This document shows positions 15,592 to 24,907 of a DNA stretch of 64,000 nucleotides, in pieces. Positions within the stretch are counted from its first letter, which is position 1, and each line of letters starts with the position of its first letter. The notes beneath the pieces were generated by a model. The model was not told the origin of the DNA and did not search any database. It worked only from the letters and a program-made list of their open reading frames with translations. The translations under genes and the position numbers were made by a program. This stretch comes from Martelella mediterranea (GTDB taxonomy: Bacteria; Pseudomonadota; Alphaproteobacteria; Rhizobiales; Rhizobiaceae): contig PVUG01000004.1 of NCBI GenBank assembly GCA_003001975.1, positions 62,001 through 126,000 of the forward strand. Reading direction: 5' to 3'.

Positions 15592-16044
15592 GATGTTACC
15601 CGTCTCGCCATGTCTATAAAATCCCCCATGAACTACTCTTACCGCGCCCGCGGTTCAAGACGAAAGCCGTTTATGTATAACCCCGCACCGCCGGAATTCA
15701 CCGAAATTGCCCGGTTTCGATAATACCGCCGAACGCCGACATCTCCGTGCCTTGAATTTGACATTGCGCCGCCATAATTCTACACAACGGAAGCCGTCAA
15801 ATCGTTAAACTGACGATATACAAGACGGCCTTGTCGGACTCTCCGGAGTCCTGGGGTATCGCGGACCATTTGCCGGGCGGCCAAGTCGCCCCGCGCTTTC
15901 GCTCGAATGCGAGAGTTGTCCCGATGGAAGCGCATGTTGCTGCCGGCGCCCCTTATGCGTGGCCCGCGCGGGTGGCACGCAGGCACAACCGAAGATCGGA
16001 CGCCTCAGGGATCTTCATCCCCTGTTGCCGAATAAGGAAGAGGT
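15592..16044 (+). promoter_or_regulatory. Promoter and long structured leader of the betaine transport operon
   Basis: A promoter TTGACA (15758-15763), 17-bp spacer, TACACA (15781-15786) predicts a transcript starting near 15793, so the leader is about 250 nt. Predicted stems include GGACT/AGTCC (15836-15851), GGGCG/CGCCC near 15874-15890, CTCG/CGAG near 15902-15913, GCGTG/CACGC around 15957-15980, a long-range GTTGT/ACAAC closing pair (15915-15919 with 15985-15989) and CAGGGAT/ATCCC near 16006-16023. No known riboswitch class was recognised. Bases 15592-15757 hold nothing else I can name. Confidence 0.5.
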
Positions 16045-17289
16045 ATGACTGTCAAACTGACCGCGAAAAACGTTTCCAAGCTTTTCAATGACGACAGCGG
16101 CGAAGGGGCACGTCGCCTCGCAGCCGGAGAAAGCAAGGAAGAAATCTTCAAGGCCACCGGTGTTACCGTTGGCATCGACAATGTGAGTTTCGACGTTCAG
16201 GAAGGCGAAATCTTCGTCATCATGGGCCTGTCCGGCTCCGGTAAATCCACCATCGTGCGCACGCTGAACGGCCTGATCCCGCCGACATCCGGTTCGATCA
16301 TGATCGACGATGTCGACGTCGCGACCTGCAGCAAGGAAGCGTTGAGAGACGTTCGAAGGCAGAAAATCACCATGGTTTTCCAGCACTTCGCGCTGTTTCC
16401 TCACAAAACGATTATCGACAATGTCGCCTTCGGCCTGAAGCTGAAGGGCATGGACAAGGAAGAGCGCCACAAGCAGGCCCTCGTCTCGCTTGCCAAGGTC
16501 GGCCTCGATGCCTATGCCAACAGCTATCCAAGCCAGCTTTCCGGCGGCATGCAGCAGCGTGTGGGCCTTGCCCGCGGGCTGGCCAACGATCCCGAAATCC
16601 TGCTGATGGACGAGCCCTTCGGCGCGCTTGATCCGCTGATCCGTCGCGAAATGCAGGACGAACTGATCGTTCTTCAGAAAGAACTGAAGAAAACCATCAT
16701 CTTCATCACCCATGACCTCAACGAGGCGATGATCCTCGGCGACCGTATCGCCATCATGAAGGACGGCGCTTTCGTTCAGGTGGGCACTGCACAGGAAATC
16801 GTATCCGAACCGGCCGACGACTATGTCCGCGCCTTCGTTTCCGATATCGACCGCAGCCGCGTGTTCAAGGTTTCCGACATTTCCAGCGATGCCGCCTGGG
16901 TCAAGGTCGACGCCACGGCGCGCGATGCACTTCGCGTCATGGACAAGGCCAAGACCGACCTCGCCTATGTGGTCGAGCGCGGCGTTCCCGTGGGCCTGCT
17001 GATGCGGTCCGACGCCATGGAATGTCCACGTGAGACCCCGGTGCGCGAAGCCATGTTTGCAGAGCCGCCGACCGTTTCGGAAGAAGCCTATCTCAACGAG
17101 GTCTATTCGGCCGCCCAGGGCGGTGTTCCGATGGCCGTGACCAATGATGACGGCAAGCTCGTCGGCGTCGTCTCCCAGGACGATATCTTCGAACAGCTTG
17201 CTGCGGATCCGGAAGAGCCGTCCGCCGAGGGTGAAGAAACAGACGAGCAGAAACAGAAACCGGCTGCAGACCAGCCGGCCTCGGAATAA
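16045..17289 (+). CDS. proV: Glycine betaine/proline ABC transporter ATP-binding protein
   Basis: 414 residues. Walker [10 protein letters not shown] is at 61-69, the LSGGMQQR signature at 165-172, and Walker B ILLMDEP at 185-191. The C-terminal part from about 275 contains two CBS domains, as in ProV/OpuAA, which sense ionic strength or nucleotides; an acidic tail (EETDEQKQK) follows. It powers uptake of osmoprotectants through the inner membrane. First gene of the proV-proW-proX operon; a long leader precedes it. Confidence 0.94.
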   Translation: MTVKLTAKNVSKLFNDDSGEGARRLAAGESKEEIFKATGVTVGIDNVSFDVQEGEIFVIMGLSGSGKSTIVRTLNGLIPPTSGSIMIDDVDVATCSKEALRDVRRQKITMVFQHFALFPHKTIIDNVAFGLKLKGMDKEERHKQALVSLAKVGLDAYANSYPSQLSGGMQQRVGLARGLANDPEILLMDEPFGALDPLIRREMQDELIVLQKELKKTIIFITHDLNEAMILGDRIAIMKDGAFVQVGTAQEIVSEPADDYVRAFVSDIDRSRVFKVSDISSDAAWVKVDATARDALRVMDKAKTDLAYVVERGVPVGLLMRSDAMECPRETPVREAMFAEPPTVSEEAYLNEVYSAAQGGVPMAVTNDDGKLVGVVSQDDIFEQLAADPEEPSAEGEETDEQKQKPAADQPASE

Positions 17290-17309
17290 GCCGACAGGAG
17301 ACCAGAGAT

Positions 17310-18221
17310 TTGCTAGATCCATCGCAGTATTTCACGATCCCGTTCGACACGTGGGTCAACGACTTCGTCCGCGGCTTCCTCGTTCCCAATTTCCGGCCGT
17401 TCTTCCGCGCGCTTCAGGTGCCGGTCAATCAGGTGCTGATGGCACTCGACACTTTCCTGGCATGGATACCGATGCTGGCAATGGCCGTCATTTTCGCGCT
17501 TCTTGCATGGCGGATCGTCGGCAAGACCATGGCGATCGTTACCATTCTGGGTTTTCTTTTCGTTGATCTGATCGGGCTTTGGCCGGAGACGATGACTACG
17601 CTGGCCATGATCCTGACATCGGTGTTCTTCTGCACCATCATCGGCGTGCCCGTGGGCATTCTGGTGGCCCGCAGCGATACGCTCTGGCGCATCGTCCGGC
17701 CGATTCTCGATGTGATGCAGACTGTTCCAAGTTTCGTCTATCTTGTTCCGATCGTTATGCTTTTCGGTGTCGGCATGGCACCTGGCATCATCGCAACGAT
17801 CATTTTCGCACTGCCGCCGATCATCCGCATGACCAATCTCGGCATCCGCAATGTGCGCACAGATCTGATCGAGGCCTCGGAGGCTTTCGGCGCGACCTAT
17901 TCGCAAACGCTGATCGAGGTTCAGCTGCCGCTGGCCATGCGCACCATCATGGCGGGGTTGAATCAGACGCTGATGCTTGCCATGTCGATGGTTGTCATCG
18001 CAGCGCTGATCGGCGCGGGCGGCCTCGGACAGGTCGTCAATACCGGCCTCGGCCGGCTGGATGTTGGCGGCGCGACCGCCGGCGGCGTCGGCATCGTGGT
18101 TCTGGCCATCGTGCTCGACCGCATCACCCAGGGCCTCGTAGAGCCTTCCGATCCCAACCGGATGACGTTCCGTCAGGCGTTGGGAACTCTCTTCAGCGGC
18201 CAGAAGACGGCCGCCGATTAA
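17310..18221 (+). CDS. proW: Glycine betaine/proline ABC transporter permease
   Basis: 303 residues. The start is a TTG at 17310, supported by AGGAG upstream. Hydrophobic helices begin at about residue 45. The BPD-type permease core includes LIEASEAFGATYSQTLIEVQ and LPLAMRTIMAGLNQTLMLAM, the cytoplasmic loop that contacts the ATPase, then GAGGLGQVVNTGL. It forms the membrane channel with ProV. It follows proV by 20 nt. Confidence 0.93.
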   Translation: MLDPSQYFTIPFDTWVNDFVRGFLVPNFRPFFRALQVPVNQVLMALDTFLAWIPMLAMAVIFALLAWRIVGKTMAIVTILGFLFVDLIGLWPETMTTLAMILTSVFFCTIIGVPVGILVARSDTLWRIVRPILDVMQTVPSFVYLVPIVMLFGVGMAPGIIATIIFALPPIIRMTNLGIRNVRTDLIEASEAFGATYSQTLIEVQLPLAMRTIMAGLNQTLMLAMSMVVIAALIGAGGLGQVVNTGLGRLDVGGATAGGVGIVVLAIVLDRITQGLVEPSDPNRMTFRQALGTLFSGQKTAAD

Positions 18222-18334
18222 GCACGGGGGCGGCCCGATGGCCGCTTTCCAGGGATCTCCGATCCCGTAGCCAAGGCGCCCTGCCCGCCACCGGCAGGCG
18301 GCGCGCCGCAACACGTAGAAACGGAGAAACACTC

Positions 18335-19342
18335 ATGACCAACAACCTCAGCAAGCTTACCGCTGCCCTGATGATCGGCGCGGCCAGCCTTGTACCGGCT
18401 ACCGCGGCATTTGCGCAGGAACCCGGTGACGGCAAGACCATCAAGATGGCCCAGGCCGACTGGGACACCGGCTGGTTCCAGGCTGAAATCTACAAGCAGA
18501 TGTTTGAAGACCTCGGCTATTCCGTGACCGGCCCGATGACGCTCGGCGCTTCGGCCTTCTATCAAGCCGTATCGCAGGGCGACGTCGACCTCTGGGTCAA
18601 CGGCTGGTTCCCGCTGCACAGGACCTATGAATCGACCTTCGAAGGCAAGGCCAAGGTTGACGGCGCAGTTGCCAAGGGCGGCGCGCTTCAGGGTTACCTC
18701 GTCGACAAGGCGGCCATCGAAGAGTTTGACATCAAGACGCTCGACGACTTCAAGCGCGACGAAGTCAAGGAAGCCTTCGACCGCAATGGCGACGGCAAGG
18801 CCGATCTGGTCGCCTGCCCGCCGGGCTGGGGCTGCGAACTGACGATCTCGCAGCATATGGAAGACTTCGATCTGGGTGACGATATCAACCCGATCAAGGC
18901 CGGCTATTCCGCCTCCATGGCCGATGCGATCGCCGCCTACCAGAACGGCGAGCACATCCTGTTCTACACCTGGACGCCGAACTGGACCGTTGACCAGCTC
19001 TCCCCCGGCAAGGACGTGATGTGGATCGAAGTGCCGCAGAAGGAAGGCGTTGACCTGCCGGCCCCGGCCGAAGGTCTCGACACCTGCGTCGCCGATCCGT
19101 GCTACATGGGCTTTGTCGCCAACGACATCGTTCCGGTCGTCAATGACGAGTTCCTCGCCGACAATCCGGCTGTCGATGCCCTCCTGAAGGAAGTATCGAT
19201 CCCGCTGCCGGATATCTTCGCGCAGAACTCGGCCATGAACGAAGGCGATGACGATGTTCAGGCCCAGGCCGCCAAGTGGATCGAGGACAATCAGGACCAG
19301 GTCAACACCTGGCTTGAAAACGCTCGCGCTGCTGCCAACTGA
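18335..19342 (+). CDS. proX: Glycine betaine/proline-binding periplasmic protein 1
   Basis: 335 residues. The signal peptide ends about residue 27 (ATAAFA before QEP). The mature part is an OpuAC/ProX-type binding protein: MAQADWDTGWFQAEIY, GDVDLWVNGWFP, and YTWTPNWTVDQL supply the aromatic residues that cage the quaternary amine. The ATG at 18335 is preferred over upstream codons because the signal peptide begins there. A terminator follows, so this closes the operon with proV and proW. Confidence 0.92.
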   Translation: MTNNLSKLTAALMIGAASLVPATAAFAQEPGDGKTIKMAQADWDTGWFQAEIYKQMFEDLGYSVTGPMTLGASAFYQAVSQGDVDLWVNGWFPLHRTYESTFEGKAKVDGAVAKGGALQGYLVDKAAIEEFDIKTLDDFKRDEVKEAFDRNGDGKADLVACPPGWGCELTISQHMEDFDLGDDINPIKAGYSASMADAIAAYQNGEHILFYTWTPNWTVDQLSPGKDVMWIEVPQKEGVDLPAPAEGLDTCVADPCYMGFVANDIVPVVNDEFLADNPAVDALLKEVSIPLPDIFAQNSAMNEGDDDVQAQAAKWIEDNQDQVNTWLENARAAAN

Positions 19343-19357
19343 TAGCAGCTGAAACGA

Positions 19358-19395
19358 GGCCGGAAGGACGGTTTGGCCGCCTTCCGGCCTTTTTT
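19358..19395 (+). terminator. Terminator after proX
   Basis: GGCCGGAAGG (19358-19367) pairs with CCTTCCGGCC (19380-19389), followed by TTTTTT. It separates the two binding-protein genes. Confidence 0.9.
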
Positions 19396-19482
19396 GTTGT
19401 CCGGTGGCAGCACGTTGCGGCGCGCCCGCCCCTGCTGCCGGTCATATCCGACAAGAATACAGTTCCATCAAACGAGATTTTC

Positions 19483-20487
19483 ATGAAGACAATGCTTCAC
19501 ACGCTGGCCCTGACAGCCATGGTCGGCGCTGCCGGCCTTGTTCCGGCAACGGCCAGCGCACAGGAACCCGGCAACGGCACCACCATCAAGATGGCACGCG
19601 CCAGCTGGGACAGCGGCTGGTTTCAGGCCGAAATCTATACCAAACTGTTCGAAGAACTCGGTTACAATGTAGAGGGGCCGACGACGCTCGACGTACCGCC
19701 ATTCTATCAGGCGGTCATGCAGGGCGACGTCGACCTCTGGGTCAATGGCTGGTTCCCCGCGCAGGACACCTACAAGCCGGTCATGGAAGACCAGGCCGAG
19801 GTTATCGGCACGGTCGTCGACCGCGGCGCGCTTCAGGGCTACATGGTCGACAAGGCCGCCGTTGAGGAATTCGGCATCGAATCGCTCGCCGATTTTGCGC
19901 GTCCCGAGGTTCGCGAGGCCTTCGACCGCAATGGCGACGGCAAGGCCGACCTCGTCTCCTGCCCGCCCGGCTGGCTGTGCGAACGCGTAATCGTCGAACA
20001 GCTCGAGGATTTTGGCCTGGATGACGACATTGCCACGACCACGGCCGGCTACAACGCTGCCATGGCCGACACGATCGCCAGCTACAATGCCGGCGAACAT
20101 GTGCTCTACTACGCCTGGACGCCGAACTGGACCGGCTACGAGCTGAAAGCCGGCGAGGACGTGATGTGGATCCCGGTCCCGCAGGTCGAAGGCGTCGAGA
20201 CGGTTCCGCCGGCCGAAGGGCTGGAAACCTGCGTCGCCGATCCCTGCTACATGGGCTTTCCGCCGAACGACATTCAGCCGGTCGCGCGCAAGGACCTGCT
20301 TGAGGCCAACCCGGCAATCGAATCGATCCTGACGACCGTCTCAATCCCCCTCGATGACATTTTCGCGCAGAACGCCGCGATGATCGAAGGCGACGACGAT
20401 ATCGAAGCCCAGGCCGACGCCTGGATCGCGGAAAACCGCGACGCAGTCGACGGCTGGCTGGAAACCGCCAGAGCCGCCGCCAACTAA
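19483..20487 (+). CDS. Glycine betaine/proline-binding periplasmic protein 2
   Basis: 334 residues, clearly a paralogue of the upstream binding protein: signal peptide ending ATASA, then MARASWDSGWFQAEIY, GDVDLWVNGWFP, YAWTPNWTGYEL, and the same ending EDDIEAQADAW-type region. The aromatic cage residues are kept. It lies beyond a terminator from the first copy and has its own terminator, so it is likely expressed separately and could give the transporter a second substrate range. Confidence 0.9.
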   Translation: MKTMLHTLALTAMVGAAGLVPATASAQEPGNGTTIKMARASWDSGWFQAEIYTKLFEELGYNVEGPTTLDVPPFYQAVMQGDVDLWVNGWFPAQDTYKPVMEDQAEVIGTVVDRGALQGYMVDKAAVEEFGIESLADFARPEVREAFDRNGDGKADLVSCPPGWLCERVIVEQLEDFGLDDDIATTTAGYNAAMADTIASYNAGEHVLYYAWTPNWTGYELKAGEDVMWIPVPQVEGVETVPPAEGLETCVADPCYMGFPPNDIQPVARKDLLEANPAIESILTTVSIPLDDIFAQNAAMIEGDDDIEAQADAWIAENRDAVDGWLETARAAAN

Positions 20488-20515
20488 GCGGCAGCGCCTC
20501 TTGTCAAACCGGAAA

Positions 20516-20551
20516 GCCCGGCCTCTGGAAAACGGAGGCCGGGCTTTTTTT
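20516..20551 (+). terminator. Terminator after the second binding-protein gene
   Basis: GCCCGGCCTC (20516-20525) pairs with GAGGCCGGGC (20535-20544), followed by seven T. Confidence 0.92.
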
Positions 20552-20574
20552 GCGGCTACGGCGCCCTTGCGCCG

Positions 20575-22044
20575 TCAATGTCGGTCGAGACTGATTCCGC
20601 GTGTTTCGATCCGGCAGACGAAGGTCACCACCGCACCGACCAGCGAGGTCGCGACCAGTCCGTAAAGCAGTGCGGTCGTTCCGATATCGGCCAGCAGAAC
20701 CGGAAACAGGAACGCGGTCAGGCAGGCGCCGATCTTGGCAAAGGAGGCGGCAAAGCCCGCGCCTGTGCCGCGAATATGGGTCGGAAACACCTCGCCGGCG
20801 ATCAGATAGGTCTGCGCATTGGGTCCAAGATTGGTCATGAAATTGAACAGCATGAAACCGCAGAAAATCAGTGCAGTCTGGGTGGCGCCGGAATAGCTGC
20901 CGGCCTGGGCGGCGATAAACAGGCCTGCCGCGCAGCCGATGAAGCCGAAGACCTGAAGCCGGATACGGCCAATGCGATCGGCGAGCAGCACCGCGCCGAT
21001 GATGCCGACAAGAAGCAGAATATCGAGCAGAGCTGTTCCCTTGGCCGCAATCAGGTCGTTATGCACCAGATCGGCAACGTTTTGAGCATGCGCCCGCTGA
21101 TGACCGACGGTGGCGGCAAGAATGGTCGGCGTGAAGATACCGATGCCGTAGGTCCCGAGATCCTGCAAAAACCAGGGGACCGACGACAGGATCAGCGCGC
21201 GCATATTGCGCTTTTGAAACAGGGCGCGATAGCCGGTTTTGGCCTCCCGCGCGGGTTTCGCCGGTTCGGAAACGCTCACCCTTGTCGGATAGGCCGGTTC
21301 GCGTTTCAGCAGTTTCTGCAGCTCCGTTTCGGCTTCCTGGCCGCGTCCGCGAATAGCAAGCCAGTGCGGGCTTTCGGGAATGAAGAACCGTCCGATGAAG
21401 ACGGCCAGCGCCGGAACGATCGCAACGCCGTACATCCAGCGCCAGGCGCCGACCGACGGATCAAGCGTGAGGATCACATAACCGAGCAACGTCCCGAAAA
21501 TCGCGCCGACGGCCTGGAAACCGAAGGCCGACAGCACCAGCCCGCCGCGGGTCTTCGAGGGCGTGCTTTCCGAAATCACCAGATGCGCGGTCGGATAATC
21601 GCACCCGAGCGCCAGCCCCATGCCGAAAAGACAGACAATCAGCCACGCGAAATTCTGGGTAAAGATGATGGCCGTGAGAAATGCGATGAACAGGCCGAGC
21701 TCCATGATGAAAACCCGCTTGCGGCCAAACCGGTCGGCAAGCCCGCCAAGGGCGCTTGCACCGATCAGAATGCCGAACAGCGAGGCCGAGCCGACCATGC
21801 CGTGCTGGGTCGCACCCAACCCGAATTCCGAGGCCATCAACGGCATTGCGACGCCGGTCATGAACACCACAAGGCCCTCGAAAAACTTGCCCGCCACCGA
21901 CAGCCACCAGATCAGCCACTGGGTGCCCGTCATCTTCGGCGCGGGCGCCTCGGTTCCGTCAACCCAGAACGGACGCTCATCAATATAGAACTGAACACTG
22001 CGCGCCGTCTTCAACCCGGCCGGATCGGTCGACATTTCATTCAT
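20575..22044 (-). CDS. MFS transporter, sugar/aromatic-acid symporter type
   Basis: 489 residues from the ATG at 22044; AGAGG lies upstream, and the frame before it adds nothing conserved. About twelve hydrophobic helices. Family marks are GGLADRFGRKRV (motif A) after helix 2, GCDYPTAHLVISES, PESPHWLAIRGR after helix 6, and a second-half GAVLLADRIGRIRL. Closest in style to the metabolite:H+ symporter and sugar porter families. Substrate unknown. It is divergent from the hemerythrin gene and convergent with the betaine-binding gene. Confidence 0.88.
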   Translation of the reverse strand: MNEMSTDPAGLKTARSVQFYIDERPFWVDGTEAPAPKMTGTQWLIWWLSVAGKFFEGLVVFMTGVAMPLMASEFGLGATQHGMVGSASLFGILIGASALGGLADRFGRKRVFIMELGLFIAFLTAIIFTQNFAWLIVCLFGMGLALGCDYPTAHLVISESTPSKTRGGLVLSAFGFQAVGAIFGTLLGYVILTLDPSVGAWRWMYGVAIVPALAVFIGRFFIPESPHWLAIRGRGQEAETELQKLLKREPAYPTRVSVSEPAKPAREAKTGYRALFQKRNMRALILSSVPWFLQDLGTYGIGIFTPTILAATVGHQRAHAQNVADLVHNDLIAAKGTALLDILLLVGIIGAVLLADRIGRIRLQVFGFIGCAAGLFIAAQAGSYSGATQTALIFCGFMLFNFMTNLGPNAQTYLIAGEVFPTHIRGTGAGFAASFAKIGACLTAFLFPVLLADIGTTALLYGLVATSLVGAVVTFVCRIETRGISLDRH

Positions 22045-22184
22045 GGAGGTTTCCTCTCGAATGTTGATGTAGCTTATACGGGAAACATCTAACCTCCGCA
22101 CTTGTGAGTTTCATGACATCTGCACGACGTCTCCTTGTCAGTCCGGCAACTGCGCGCCCGGCAGACCGCCGAGTTCGGCCATTC

Positions 22185-22198
22185 TTGACCTAAGTCAA
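22185..22198 (+). promoter_or_regulatory. FNR/FixK-type anaerobox upstream of the hemerythrin gene
   Basis: TTGACCTAAGTCAA is a perfect TTGA-N6-TCAA palindrome. It ends 65 nt before the hemerythrin start codon, a distance fitting activation at -41.5. It is also in the divergent MFS promoter region. Confidence 0.75.
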
Positions 22199-22263
22199 TG
22201 AAAGCGACGCGCGTTTGTCGGCAAATGATTAAATAAACCGGTCGATTCAGCAGGGAGGAACGC

Positions 22264-22755
22264 ATGACGGTCGGAACCCTCGCGACTGAATGCTTGGACA
22301 ATCCATTGAAGCAGAAAATACCTCAGAACCCGCGGACAGCCAGCGGCACCCTCCGGTCGACACACAGGTCGATCCTGCGGTTGTGCGACGCTCTTGAAGC
22401 CGTGGCAGACTCCCTGCCTGCCAATGTCAACCACAATGCTTGTCGGCGATTGGCCGATGACCTGGTCCCGACACTGAAGGACGCCCAGGAGACCGAAGAG
22501 ATGCAGGTGTTTCCGCAGCTGCGCCATACGGCCGCCGGTCCGCAAGCAGCCGGCGAAGTGCTGGACCGCCTGACATACGAGCATTTCGAAGATTTGTGTT
22601 TTGCCGAAGAGGTAACGGAAACGCTCAAACGGCTTTCATCGGGCGATGTGGTCAACACCGAAGCCGTCGGCTACATGCTGCGCGGCCTGTTCGGCGCCCT
22701 GCGGCGCCATATTGCGCTTGAGCAAGAGCTGGTGGCCAACCGCCTGCAACCGTGA
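22264..22755 (+). CDS. Hemerythrin HHE-domain protein
   Basis: 163 residues with an AGGGAGGAA Shine-Dalgarno. The helical bundle carries the di-iron ligand pattern: H in LRSTHRSILRLCDALE, E and E in AQETEEMQVFPQL, H in LTYEHFEDLCF, and H plus E in LRRHIALEQELV. Single-domain HHE proteins bind oxygen or nitric oxide or protect iron centres. The anaerobox upstream suggests induction under low oxygen or NO by an FNR/FixK/NnrR-type regulator such as the FnrN encoded later in this window. Confidence 0.85.
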   Translation: MTVGTLATECLDNPLKQKIPQNPRTASGTLRSTHRSILRLCDALEAVADSLPANVNHNACRRLADDLVPTLKDAQETEEMQVFPQLRHTAAGPQAAGEVLDRLTYEHFEDLCFAEEVTETLKRLSSGDVVNTEAVGYMLRGLFGALRRHIALEQELVANRLQP

Positions 22756-22782
22756 AGACGGCGACCATGAAGACGCCGGCCG

Positions 22783-23709
22783 CTATCGCTTCCGGCGGCT
22801 CCAGCGATCATGATACCAGAGCCACTGTTCGGGATATTCGCGCACCCAGGCTTCAACCTTGTCGTTGAGCGCCTGTGCGGTTGCCGGCACATCCACGCTT
22901 CCCGCCGGTGTCATCGGAACCGGCATCTCCTCTTCAAGCACCAGCCGGAAACGGTTGTTCGGCAGCCGGATGCAGCGCGCGGGAAACACGGGGCAAGCAA
23001 ACTGACGCGCCAGCTTGGCCAGCAGCGGATTGGTGCGCACATCCTGGCCGAAATACTGCGAGGTCATGCCGCGCTTGAATTTCTGATCGACGAGCACGCC
23101 GACGCCCCTGCCCGCCTCCAGCGCATTGGCAAGCGCGAAAGCGGAACCTGCATGTGAGGGAACCAGCTCGCCCATGCGCTTGCGGCGGAAGCGGAAAACC
23201 TTCTTGGCGATATAGGGATTGTTCGGCGGTCGGAACAGCACGGTCACATTCAGGCCGAACGAGGCGGCCGCCACCGGCAGAAGCTCGAAATTGGCCGTGT
23301 GGGCTGTGAACACGATGAAGGGCTTGTCGCGCGCCAGCAGTTCCATGAAGCGCTCGACGCCCTCGACCTCGACCCGACCGGAATCGGGCTTTTCCGGGTC
23401 GAAATCAAAGATTTCGTCGAGAAACACATATTCGGCGGCAAGGCGCCCGATATGCCCCCAGCTGGCCAGTGCGATCCGCTGGATTTCCGCTTCGTCCATG
23501 TCGGGAAAGGCCCGGTGCAGGTTTTCCAGCACCAGCTTGTGACGGCCGGTCAGCGGGCCGATCTTGCGCATTGCCCAATCGGCAAAGCGGATCGAGCCAT
23601 CAGCCGGAAACAGCTTGAGAACCGAAAGCAGGCTAAAAACCAGATGTGCCACCAGCCATTGCTGAAACTGGCGGGTCTTGAGAACGATGCGGGTGATGAG
23701 GGATTTCAC
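22783..23709 (-). CDS. lpxXL: Lipid A very-long-chain acyltransferase LpxXL
   Basis: 308 residues, LpxL/HtrB-type acyltransferase. An N-terminal hydrophobic anchor (about 15-35) precedes the catalytic HTANFE motif (H137, E142), PPNNPYIAK, and the LVDQKFKRG segment. In rhizobia LpxXL moves the 27-hydroxyoctacosanoyl chain from AcpXL to lipid A at the inner membrane. Identity rests on its position as last gene of the acpXL cluster, since the family fold alone does not separate LpxXL from LpxL. Confidence 0.9.
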   Translation of the reverse strand: MKSLITRIVLKTRQFQQWLVAHLVFSLLSVLKLFPADGSIRFADWAMRKIGPLTGRHKLVLENLHRAFPDMDEAEIQRIALASWGHIGRLAAEYVFLDEIFDFDPEKPDSGRVEVEGVERFMELLARDKPFIVFTAHTANFELLPVAAASFGLNVTVLFRPPNNPYIAKKVFRFRRKRMGELVPSHAGSAFALANALEAGRGVGVLVDQKFKRGMTSQYFGQDVRTNPLLAKLARQFACPVFPARCIRLPNNRFRLVLEEEMPVPMTPAGSVDVPATAQALNDKVEAWVREYPEQWLWYHDRWSRRKR

Positions 23710-23810
23710 GAAATCAGATCCAGATTGACTGCGGGCAGCACGTTTGCCGCCGCACTGCCAGCCTTTTAACGGCGATTTCCGTTTGCGCCAAGCGCTGAGA
23801 CGATGAAAGC

Positions 23811-24842
23811 TCAGTCGCCGATTTCGAGCACAATCTTTCCGAAAACCTGACGGCTTTCCATCCGTTCCAGCGCCTTGTCGATACCGTCGAAATCAACCAG
23901 CGTATCGATGACCGGATGAACGATCCCCTGCGCCATCTTCTGCATGGCATCGGCCATGTTTTCCATGCGGCAGCCGAACGAACCGAAGAATTTCAGCTGC
24001 TGCTGGAAAAGCATCATCAGATTGACGTTGGTGGAAACGCCCGACGTCGATCCGCAGGTCACCAGCCGGCCGCCGCGTTTCATCGACAGCATCGAGCCCG
24101 CCCAGGTATCCGCGCCGACATGTTCGAAGACGACATCGACGCCCTTCTTCTTGGTGATCTTGCGCACCACGCCTTCAAAGCGGTCCTCGCGGTAATTGAT
24201 CACATGGTCGGCGCCGAGCGCGCGGGCCTTTTCCATCTTGTCGGCCGAGCCGACCGTGGTGATCACGGTGCAGCCCATCTTCTTGGCCAGCTGGATGGCC
24301 GCCGAACCGATGCCCGAACCACCGGCATGGACCAGAATGCTCTCACCCGGCTGGAGCTTCGCATTGTCGAACAGCATGTGCTCGACCGTGCCGAATGTGA
24401 CCGGCGCAAGCGCTGCGGCAATCGCATCCACGCCGGGCGGCGCGACGACAAGCTGGCGGGCGGGGATATTGATCCGGTCCTGGGCAAAACCGTCGAGATG
24501 AAAGCCGTGCACGCCGCCGACATGTTCGCACAGATTGTCCCTGCCCTCGCGACAGGCCTTGCAATGGCCGCACACCCGTGCACCGAAGATCGACACCAGC
24601 TGCCCGGGCAGGACATTGGCAACGCCGGGGCCGATGGCCTCGACAATGCCGGAGGCTTCCGCACCGATGGTCAGCGGCAGCTTGCGCTTGGCAAAGGCCA
24701 TACCGCGCCAGCCCCAGACATCGATGTGGTTGAGCGCGACCGCCTTCGGCCTCAGCGTCACCTCTCCCGGTCCGGGCGCTTCCGGTTCGGCGACGTCCCG
24801 AATTTCGATCTTGCGGTCATCCGTCAGCTGCAATGCGCGCAT
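23811..24842 (-). CDS. adh2XL: Zinc-type alcohol dehydrogenase of the VLCFA cluster
   Basis: 343 residues, MDR-type oxidoreductase. The structural zinc site is seen as CGHCKACREGRDNLC. The NAD(P)-binding glycine motif is HAGGSGIGSAAIQLAKKMG, followed by GADHVINYRED. It belongs to the fixed rhizobial order acpXL-fabZXL-fabF2XL-fabF1XL-adh2XL-lpxXL. Its step in making the hydroxylated C28 chain is assumed to be a reduction, such as that of an enoyl or keto intermediate; this is not proven by sequence. Confidence 0.9.
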   Translation of the reverse strand: MRALQLTDDRKIEIRDVAEPEAPGPGEVTLRPKAVALNHIDVWGWRGMAFAKRKLPLTIGAEASGIVEAIGPGVANVLPGQLVSIFGARVCGHCKACREGRDNLCEHVGGVHGFHLDGFAQDRINIPARQLVVAPPGVDAIAAALAPVTFGTVEHMLFDNAKLQPGESILVHAGGSGIGSAAIQLAKKMGCTVITTVGSADKMEKARALGADHVINYREDRFEGVVRKITKKKGVDVVFEHVGADTWAGSMLSMKRGGRLVTCGSTSGVSTNVNLMMLFQQQLKFFGSFGCRMENMADAMQKMAQGIVHPVIDTLVDFDGIDKALERMESRQVFGKIVLEIGD

Positions 24843-24907
24843 TGGTCATTCCTTCGCAGTCTCGTCAAAGGCAGCATAACCTGCCCAAAAAACCGACGCG
24901 TCCGCCC

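Noticed and set aside
15831-16091. 86-codon frame in the proV leader
   Set aside because: It runs out of phase into proV, starts with TTG without a ribosome-binding site, and the stretch has strong RNA stems instead.
16015-17322. A leftward open frame opposite proV
   Set aside because: No recognisable domain; it mirrors the proV codons and has no own ribosome-binding site.
20578-22092. Rightward open frame opposite the MFS gene
   Set aside because: Antisense shadow with low-complexity, charged product; the opposite strand has clear transporter motifs.
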